Source: JAFDZV01 sp035549015
GTDB taxonomy: Bacteria > Bacteroidota > Ignavibacteria > OLB7
Assembly (NCBI GenBank): GCA_035549015.1
Contig: DASZRW010000075.1
Coordinates: 62,001 to 126,000, forward strand
Direction: 5' to 3'
Length of the DNA stretch: 64,000 bases
A model generated the notes under the pieces. The model was not told where the DNA came from, ran no database searches, and saw only the letters and a list, made by a program, of their open reading frames with translations. The number at the start of each line of letters is the position of its first letter. Position 1 is the first letter of the stretch. Below are positions 9,993 to 18,400 of the stretch, piece by piece. A program made the translations under genes and the position numbers.

Positions 9993-10030
9993 TGCGGAGT
10001 TGGGGACATCGGCTTCTCAGCAGCGCACGA

Positions 10031-10840
10031 TCACCGATGCACGGCAGCGGCATCGAGTGCGGCCCACGTTTTCGGACCGACGATCCCGTCGGCAACGATG
10101 TCGTGCGCACGTTGGAATGCGCGCACCGCAGCCTCCGTCGCCGGCCCGAAGTCGCCGTCGACATGAACGCCGACGGCCGCCTGCACGGTGCGCACCAGAT
10201 CGCCCTTCGCACCGCGGCGGATGGTTGGCCGTCCCGCGGGTGCGCCCGGCGTGCCGGAAGGCTCCGTGGAAGGAATCAGCACCGGCGATGGGGCAACGCC
10301 GCTCATGATCGCAGCCACCGCGGCACGGAACGCCACCATGTCCAGATTCGGATCGATCTTGCGGCCGCGCGGAAGCGCAAACTCCTTGTGTCCCACACAG
10401 TAGTCCACACTCTGCCCGACATGCTTCAGGATGGCGGCAACGCCGCGATGATATGCATCCAGTTGCGCCGCCGGCCATGGTGTGTCGTTCGCGAGCCCGG
10501 TGTTCTCCGCCTCGATCCCGATGAAGTTGGAGTTGCCGTTCACCACCCCCCTCCACGACCCCTTCCCCGCATGATTGGCGCGGCCCGCTGCGATGATGTA
10601 GTACGTGCCGTCACGCCCCAGACCCAGCTGTGCAAGGGGTCCGGGAAGATCGGCACGCCCCTTCACCAGCACCCCGAGGCTGGGCATGTTACCATTCTTC
10701 GATCCCGCTGTGTGATGGCAGAGCACACCGAAGATGCGCCCGACGTCGCCGCGGCCACGGGTCTGCCATCCCTCAACCGGAGCAACCTTCAGCCCGGCGT
10801 TCTTCAGCACATCGAGCAACCAGGTCAATGAGTATGCCAT
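10031..10840 (-). CDS. N-acetylmuramoyl-L-alanine amidase with peptidoglycan-binding domain (endolysin-like)
   Basis: A 269-aa enzyme expected to cut the bond between N-acetylmuramic acid and the stem peptide. The amidase_2/PGRP-type domain spans about residues 30-180. Candidate zinc ligands are His42/His43 ('LCHHTAG'), His151 ('VGHKEFALPRG') and the following K-I-D-P segment. A Pro/Gly linker (about 183-206) leads to a PG_binding_1 domain (207-265) with 'GDFGPATEAAVRAFQ' and 'DGIVGPKTW'. There is no signal peptide, as in phage endolysins, so export would need cell lysis or a holin. The ATG lies one base after the stop of the 65-aa gene, and that gene's end supplies an AGGAGG site, implying coupling. 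It lies between two Tc-like genes. Confidence 0.9.
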   Translation of the reverse strand: MAYSLTWLLDVLKNAGLKVAPVEGWQTRGRGDVGRIFGVLCHHTAGSKNGNMPSLGVLVKGRADLPGPLAQLGLGRDGTYYIIAAGRANHAGKGSWRGVVNGNSNFIGIEAENTGLANDTPWPAAQLDAYHRGVAAILKHVGQSVDYCVGHKEFALPRGRKIDPNLDMVAFRAAVAAIMSGVAPSPVLIPSTEPSGTPGAPAGRPTIRRGAKGDLVRTVQAAVGVHVDGDFGPATEAAVRAFQRAHDIVADGIVGPKTWAALDAAAVHR

Positions 10841-10841
10841 C

Positions 10842-11039
10842 TCAGGCTACACCTCCTTCCGCGGCGGGGAGATCCTCATCCGCAGTTTCGTTGTGATCGC
10901 TGCCGCCGCATGCACCGCATCCATCGTCCTCGTTGCACGTGTCGTCCTCAGGATCGGCGCCCGGTGCAGAGAGGGAGTCGGAATCAGAGTTGGGGATCGG
11001 GTCGAGTTCGGAACCGGCGTCTGCCGTTGCGTTCTCCAT
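10842..11039 (-). CDS. Small acidic peptide co-transcribed with the amidase
   Basis: A 65-aa, strongly acidic peptide rich in Asp, Glu, Ser, Ala and Gly, with a central Cys cluster ('DDTCNEDDGCGACGG'). It has no hydrophobic segment, so it is neither a classical holin nor a secreted protein. Two things support it as a gene: GGAG seven bases before the ATG, and a stop codon separated from the amidase ATG by a single base. Low complexity makes family assignment impossible. It could be an accessory to the amidase or a short structural peptide. The Cys cluster might bind metal, but that is speculation. Confidence 0.6.
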   Translation of the reverse strand: MENATADAGSELDPIPNSDSDSLSAPGADPEDDTCNEDDGCGACGGSDHNETADEDLPAAEGGVA

Positions 11040-11179
11040 GTGGGGTCTCCGCGATTACTGATGTTCGGACATTCAGCCGCGCCGCTGCACTCGAGCGGCG
11101 AAGAGGCTGGGACTTCGTATCGGGGCGCCGGAAAATACGGCGCGTTCCGTTCGTTGATGCAAACCATATGATGCAGGCG

Positions 11180-11965
11180 CTATCCCCAGATCACCTCGGT
11201 GACAACGCGGCCGTCCGGGTGAAGCTCCAGACGGCGGAGGCCGCCGCGGCTGGCATCCAGGCGATGAACCTCCAAGAAGGGGCGTTGCGGAAGCAGGTCC
11301 GGACCGGCCGGATGTTCCACCTGCACGCATGTGGAGGGCGTCACCAGCATATCCACGCCGGCATGACGTTCATCGGCGGCACAGTGCACGTGTCCTGCGA
11401 TTACGGCGCGAGCGCACGAGTGCTGCGCCAGCAGGTTCATCAACTGCTCCGCGTTCTCGAGGCGGCAGTCCGGCATCGCACAAATCGGCAGCGGTGTGTG
11501 ATGCATGCAGAGAAGAACGTGCCGCTGCGGTAGGTCACGCAACAGGGCTCCAAGTGCATCGAGGTCATCCCGTGCCACCGATCCATACGCCTTTCCCGGC
11601 ACGTGCGAGTCGAGAAACAGCAACAACCACGCTCCCGTGTCCAGGCTGCGCCGGAGCTGAATCGGCCCGCCCGGCAGATGATCCTGCATCGTGTCCATGT
11701 CATCGTGGTTGCCCGGGATGCAATACACGGGAATCCCGAGCGGGACCATCAGATCGCGAAAGCGCCGGTAGGATGCCGGCGTGCCGTCGTCCGAAATGTC
11801 CCCGGTGGCTACGATCGCATCCGGCGTCCATCCATCGCCGCGCACCAGCGGCAGCAGGCGTTCCAGGGCGGCAAAGGAATCCACGCCGCCAACCCGGCCG
11901 GCAGCATCGGCAAGGAGATGGGTATCGGTAATCTGTACCACTCGAATCGGTTCACTCCTCATCAT
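11180..11965 (-). CDS. CpdA-like metallophosphoesterase
   Basis: A 261-aa calcineurin-type phosphoesterase resembling the 3',5'-cyclic-AMP phosphodiesterase CpdA group. All metal-site motifs are present: D14-x-H16 ('TDTHL'), G55-D56 ('ATGDISDDG'), G85-N-H-D88, H155-H156 ('MHHTP') and G191-H-x-H194 ('AGHVH'). There is no signal peptide, so it is cytosolic. The start chosen at 11965 follows GAGGGAATATGG; a longer open frame upstream looks unrelated to the family. It lies upstream of the acidic peptide and amidase, with a 140-base gap, so co-transcription is possible. Cyclic nucleotide as substrate is a family-level guess. Confidence 0.85.
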   Translation of the reverse strand: MMRSEPIRVVQITDTHLLADAAGRVGGVDSFAALERLLPLVRGDGWTPDAIVATGDISDDGTPASYRRFRDLMVPLGIPVYCIPGNHDDMDTMQDHLPGGPIQLRRSLDTGAWLLLFLDSHVPGKAYGSVARDDLDALGALLRDLPQRHVLLCMHHTPLPICAMPDCRLENAEQLMNLLAQHSCARAVIAGHVHCAADERHAGVDMLVTPSTCVQVEHPAGPDLLPQRPFLEVHRLDASRGGLRRLELHPDGRVVTEVIWG

Positions 11966-12409
11966 CCATATTCCCTCATGATGTTGCGCGGCAACATACG
12001 GTTCGGATACAAATCGCGCGACCATCGGCGCATGCCACGATGGAATCAACATCCGCCGCAAGCACCGACGTGCGCGGGGACACCATGACGCCACTCGCAG
12101 ATACGCCGCGAAGTCATTGCAGAGGATCAATCGTCGTGCGCCGCGCGATCCGGTCCTCAGGCCGATTGCTTCCGAGGCCAATCCGCACAATGCCTCCGCG
12201 CGCGCCGGGACGTGCGCCATGCCGGCGGCATCTGTTCGACTATCTCAGGTTTAAACGGGACGGCGGAAGCTGCGCATGAGGCTGCAGGTAACGAGCCCGA
12301 TGCGGCAACCAAATGTGCAATCATACAGCGGGCCTCCCACCGGTTGGCGGGAAGCCCGTTGCATCAATGGATCATCCGGATCACGAGCGTGCAGGCACGC
12401 CGGCTACCA
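11966..12409. other. Intergenic region between Rhs copy 2 and the phosphoesterase
   Basis: A 444-bp stretch without a convincing gene. It holds the hairpin at 12329-12358, just past the stop of Rhs copy 2. No recognisable immunity gene for the Rhs C-terminal domain lies here. Open frames are Arg/Pro-rich and lack ribosome binding sites. Confidence 0.5.
12329..12358 (-). terminator. Hairpin downstream of Rhs copy 2
   Basis: CGGGCCTCCC and GGGAAGCCCG form a 10-bp stem with one mismatch around a 10-base loop, 51 bases past the stop. No strong T-run follows on the minus strand, so the terminator call is moderate. Confidence 0.4.
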
Positions 12410-15400
12410 TCACTTTATCTCCAGTTCCACTCCGGTCTTGCTGTCGTTCATGTTGTACGGGAAGAGCGCGGTGTACCCGAGCAGCGTCTTCCCGAATACC
12501 GGCAGGCCGTTGTGAATCGGATCCTGGAACAACGCACCCTGCGCACCGCCGTACCGGTAGATGCTGAGCGCGCCGCCGGTAGTCTCGTTTGAGTAGGATG
12601 TCTTCAGACCGAAGATGCCGAAGTTCAGGTCCTTGTTCAGACCGATCGTCCTGTACACACCGAGCGGATTCTTCGGATTGAACCGCGGGCTGTTCGCGAA
12701 GTCCTGCATTCCATGGCGTTGGTCCGGGATGCCGGTGATGTCGCGGAAGAAGAGGCCGGTGCTGAAGCTCTCGTTCTGCCGCAGGCCGTGCGTGAACATC
12801 AGATCGCCGGTACCGGTCAGCCCCTGATCGGTGCCGCCGCCCCAGTGGGGAGCCTTGGCAAAGTCGTTGAACATGCTGAAGCCGATGTTGTTGCTGCCGA
12901 AGCTTCCGCGTATCAGCAGGCCGCCGGTCCGGTTGGACAACTCCGACATTCCGCCGGTGAACCGGTTCAGGTTGTAGGAGTAACCGACGCCCACGAACCC
13001 GCTTCCCCCCTGCGGGTTGAAGAACGGGATCCCCTTGCCGGTGGAGTTGGAGCCGAGCAGGTTGCTGTTGTCGCCATGCCCCACCATCGCAAAGGCCTCG
13101 ATGTTGAAGAAGGTTCCGCCGCCGGTGGTGTTGTTGAATACCTTGGAGAACTTCTGCAGCGAGACGTTCACCCCTCCCTCGGCGCTCACATACCTGCCCG
13201 GGGCGGTGAAGAACGCGCTGGCGCGGTACCCGCCGATATTGGTGAGATTGCTGAACGAACCGGTGAACCGCAGACCGAAGTTCAACGACGGCCCCGGCGT
13301 GCCGGGAGGCGCCATCCCGTTCGGATCGTTGAACCGGATCGGATTGCACCGGGCGTACCGGTACAGGTTGTCGCCGTCCACCATGCCGGCCGGATCGGCC
13401 GCGGACCATCTGCCGAGCCATGGCGCGTAATACCGCGTGGTGTGATATTGCAGACCGGTCTCCTCGTCGCGCTCCCTGCCGGTATGCCGGTAACGCTTCG
13501 CCGCCTGCGTCTGGCTGCGCACCGCCTGATATGCCGTGCTCCCGAACGGGAAGTATTCCTCGTAGGAGATCACATCGCCGGAATCGTCCAGCTCCAGCGT
13601 TGCGGAGTCCAGATGGTTCCCATACTGGTAGCGCGTCAACGTTTCCGGAAGCGTCATGGGCGGAACGCTCGCATCCACCGTCTTCGTCTCCACCATCGCA
13701 ACGCGCTGCCGGCCGTCCATGATGTGCAGCGTCTCGCGTTCCAGTTGAACGATGCTTCCGGTGGCATCGTACTCCCGATAGATCTCGAAGCCGCCAACAT
13801 AGATCCGGTCCGCCTTGCGCGCCGGCGTCTGCCCCGCACCGGCCTGCCACTCGGTTGCCTTCCGCACACGCCCCCCGTCGGCGCCGTACGCGAAGTAGGT
13901 GGTCTCCGGCGTGCCGCTCATCACCACCTGACGCGAGGTTGCATGAAGCTGATCGTGATAGTCCCACTGCATCACCGGCAGGTGCGGCATCGTGAGGATA
14001 TTGCCGTGCTCGTCGTGCGTGTAGCCTGCACTGTAGGGACCAGCGGGATTATCGCCCGGCAGGCTGGTGCTGCCGATGCGATTGCTGGTCTTCGATGGCT
14101 CGATCAGGCTGGGCTCCGTGTACGCGTAGTACCGCCTCCATCCACCGCTCGCCACCAGATGATTCATCGAAAGAATGTTCCCCACGCCGTCGTATTCATA
14201 TCGCTCGATGTAGGTACCCACGGCATTGCCGTCGCCGGGATGGGCAAGGCCGGTGCGCGGCGCATCGGAATCGCCCGGCTGGGTCGCGCCCGCCGGGCCG
14301 CCGCCGGTCAGCCCCAGATGTTCCCGCCCGCTCGCCTCGATCAGCCGGTAGGCGGCATCGTAGATGTAGTCCGCACTCGGATCCACACGCCGGTTGTTGA
14401 AGTAGACGACGTTCTGGATATCGGCATCGTCGTGAACATGCGTGATGTTCCCCGCGGGATCGTACGTGTAATTCAGGTCCTGCACCACCTGCTGATTGGC
14501 GGGATAGGACGCGTCGCGGTTGGAGACGAGCCTTGTGAGCCGGTAGACCAACGGGCTGTACGTATACTCGGATATGACGCCATTGCCGTATGCCACCAGC
14601 GTGCGCTTCCCGCGCGCATCGTAATCGATGTCGCTGATGAACGCCGTCCACACCGGAAGCCCACCGGAGAGGGCGCCGCGCAGATTGGCGTCCACCGTCT
14701 CCAACAGACTTCCCTCGTTGTAGGTCATCCGCACCGTGCTGTTGTCCGGTGTGAGGGTGCTCACCGGACGGTTGAGCGCGTCGTACTGCACAGTGGTCTG
14801 ATAGGATGCCGCCTCCAGCGCAGGCGCAAGCTGCCCCTCGAGCGTCACGGTGTTGAATGCCGACGGCGGCGCCGGCACCACTCCGTCCACAGTGCTCCAG
14901 TCCACAACATTCCGATAGTCCAGCGCCGGACGGTGGAGCGTGACGAGCACATTCCCCTTGAAGTCACGGCTCTCGTTGGAGATCGCACCGGCCTGATCGC
15001 AATGCAGGTAGATCGTTCCGGAGAGATTGAGGGCATCGCGATTCGGATGCTGCTCGCCGTACACCATCCGCTCCACCATGAACTCACGCGTGGGATTCGC
15101 CGGGTCCGCTCCCACCGCGAACGCACGCACCGCGCGGCGCATCGGATCGTACTCCGTTCGGAATGCGTGCGCGCGGCTGTCCCAGGTACGGACAGCCTTG
15201 TCCACCACATCATGAAGCATCCAGCGCTCGCCGCCGTCCATGCCGAATTGATAGATGCGGTGGCCCAGCATGTCGTACGTATACTGCATCACGATACGCC
15301 CCTGCGTGTCACCGTTCTGCACGATCGCATCGCGCGCCTCCAGCAGATACCCTTCGATGTCCAGTATGCTGCGCGACGGATAAAACTCCTCCGTTGCCGG

Positions 15401-18400
15401 ATCGGTTGGAAGCGCATTGCCGTACTTGAACCTGTTGTGCACGATCGTGAGGAACGTGCGCCCAAGCCCGTCCAGGTGATCAACCGTGGGCGTTGCGGCA
15501 TGCACGGCCGCCTTCGCCGCAGCATCCTGTTCCTGCGCACCCAGCCCGCCGCCGCTCCGCTGTGCGTACCACGTGGGCATGTATGCCGACGTCTCCAGCC
15601 GGCCGAAGAAGTCGCCCGCATCGGGATCGCCGGAGGGATCGGACACCAGCACCGTATCGTTTGCATCCCAGGTATCCTGCCGCCACGCATCGAAGACGGT
15701 CTTCTCCCAGGTATGATCCGGACGCAGCTTCGCCACCACACGCTCCACCGGATCGTAGAACAGAACCGGGCTCATGCCGATGCGCACCTCGAACTCGAAC
15801 GCATGCAGATCGGTGAAGAACGGCTCGTAGGTTCGCACCTCCTTCCCCTTGTTGTTGAAGACCTTCCAGCCGCTTCCCACCCAGCGAGGGGCTACGTCGA
15901 ATCCGGTCATCACCGGCAGGCCGTCCGTCCCGACAACGATCCTGCCGTTCCCGTCACGTGTGGGAACGGGCCCCGGCTCCGCCTGCATCTTCTTCTGTAT
16001 CTCCCGTCCGAAGCCGTCCGAGTAGACGATGGAGACCTGGATGCGCACGCCCCCCGGCGGCACGGGATCGCTCACATGCGTCTCCCGGGCGAGCACGGCG
16101 GCGAACACCGGCGGCTTCTTCAGCGGATCGGGCTCGCGCAGGTAGGCGCCGAGGTCGTACACCATCCGCGTGGTGGCATTGGCCAGCAGCGTGGCGGCAA
16201 TCGGGCCGGTGGGATCGGCGATGAATGCGTCGATGTCCGTCTGGTCTGGATCGGCGTCGAACGAGGCATCGATCAGATCGCCGAGCGCCGGGCTGTCCTC
16301 CGGCTTCCCCATCGACGCCGTTCCGGCCACGTGGCCGAGTGCATCGAATGCCGCGGCCGACCGGTTGCGATTCGGATTCATCACCAGCGCCGGCTGCAGC
16401 ACGCGATAGTCGTAGCCCTGCCGAACCAACGGCTTCGACGGATCGGGATCGCGTTCGCCAACGGTGGTGTAGTTCCCAACGGCATCGCAGATCTGCGCGA
16501 TCAACAGGTCGTGCGCATCGTAGGCAACCGTTGCCACGCTCCCGAACGGATCGCGGTAACGCCCGGCGAGAAAGAAGTGATGTTCGGCGTTGTTCAACTC
16601 CTGCGCCGCGGTATCGGCCGGATCGATGGAGTAGAACCGGCGCCCGGATGGTATCCACCAGTTGCCGTCGCCGTCGAGGTCCACATAGCCGCCACGGTCT
16701 GCAACCTTGCCGCCGGGGATATCGGCCGCGAGAACGTCGCCGGGCGTCGGAAGAAGGTTCTCCGGCGAGCCCCCGCCCCGCGGGCGCTGGAACACCTCCT
16801 TGAGCAGGCCGGAGGTGAACGCCAGCTTGTAGCTCTCGCCGGCCATGGCCAGCGGCTGCAGCTCGCCGAACATCAGGAGCGCCAGCGTATCGTTCTGCGA
16901 TACGCCCAGGTCATCGGGCCGGAAGTACGTGCGCTCGCACTCCACCTGCCTGCGCTGCCGCCCGCTCCCCGGCGCCGTCTCGTACAATATCTCGCTGTCG
17001 TAGAGATTCTGATAACCGCCGCCGCCGTCCGGGGTCACGATATCGCTCATCACGAACCGCCCCGCCGGTCCGGAGGGCGTGTAGCCGGTGAGCTGGTAGG
17101 TGAGCGACTGGCAACGCTGCGGCAGCCGATAATCGTCGTTCGCCGCAATCGCGTTCGTGAACGCGTTCTCCGTGTACGTAACCAGCGTCGCGGTCTGCCG
17201 CGCCTGATCGTCGGAGTCCAGCAACCCCAGCGCGGCATTCGCGGCGAGCACATAACCACCCATGCCGTCAGGCACGCGGATCTGCGTGCGGCGGCCGTAG
17301 CCCACCGTGGCGGACTTCAGCACGTTCCCGAACGCATCGGTCTCCAGCGTCAGCGTGTGGCCGATGCGCGGATCCGCGGGATTGCGTTCGTAGTGATAGC
17401 TCAGCGTTTCGAACTCGTGCGCGTAAAAGACGCCGTACCGATTGCCGGCCATCGGCTGCACGCAGCGGATGGTGTAGTTCCTGTGCGTCACGGTGTACGG
17501 ATGCGATGCGGCGGCCGTGCCGTCCATGGCAAACACCTCCTGGCGCAGCATCTGCCCCTTCAATGCGCGGCAGGCCTGACGCTGCTCCTCCGCCGTCAGG
17601 CCGTCCGGAAGGCGCGTGTCCGCCGGCATCAGATCGCGCGCCTCGGTATCGCCGGTTCCCGGCTCGCGATAGTATTCGCCGGCATCACCGCCGTTCAACG
17701 TCCCGGCGAAGTAGTCCGAGACATGATTGCGATCCACAAACACGCCGGTATGGTACCAGGTGCGGGTAAGCACCGGAGGAACATGCGATGACGCATCGAT
17801 GTTGGTGCCGGGAGGGACCGCCTGATTCGCGTTCAGCGACGCGAACTCCTCCGTGTCCCAGCGCTCCACCATGCCGAAGCCGCGGAACTCGCGTTCCACA
17901 CCGTCGAAGTGCCCGTGGTGATAGGCATATCGCGTTACGAAGAGATTGCCGCTGATGCGGTCGCGCGTCTCCACACGCTCCACCACATGCACCGGGAACG
18001 GAATCCGGGTGATCCACGGCCTCCCCGCATATCGATCCGCCAGATAGAACTTCGTGGAGGGCGCATACTGCACGGATGTCTCGGCGCCCAGGTTGTTCAC
18101 GGACTTCACCAGCAGATGCGGCTTGCTCCCGCTCATCAGGTCGATGTAGCGCATCGGTCGCTCCACATCGCCGGTCAGCGCGGATGACCAGACGAGGCAG
18201 GCGGTTCCGTTCCCGAGCAGGTCCACCGTCATCACGGAGGCCAGATCGTCGATGCGGGGGAAGGTGCCGAGGCGCGTGCGGGCGCTCCATGAATTGCCGG
18301 ACTGATTGAAGTAGAGATCGATCCCGTCCGCACCGAGGTAGATGATGTCCGCCGGGCCGGTGCCGTCGATGTCAGCGAACCGCACGCGGCGCTGGTCGAA

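Noticed and set aside
10842..11039. Holin partner for the amidase
   Set aside because: The peptide has no hydrophobic segment at all.
12713..17791. A plus-strand open frame of about 1692 codons opposite Rhs copy 2
   Set aside because: Same reasons; it lies wholly within the minus-strand toxin gene and shows no recognisable motif or ribosome site.
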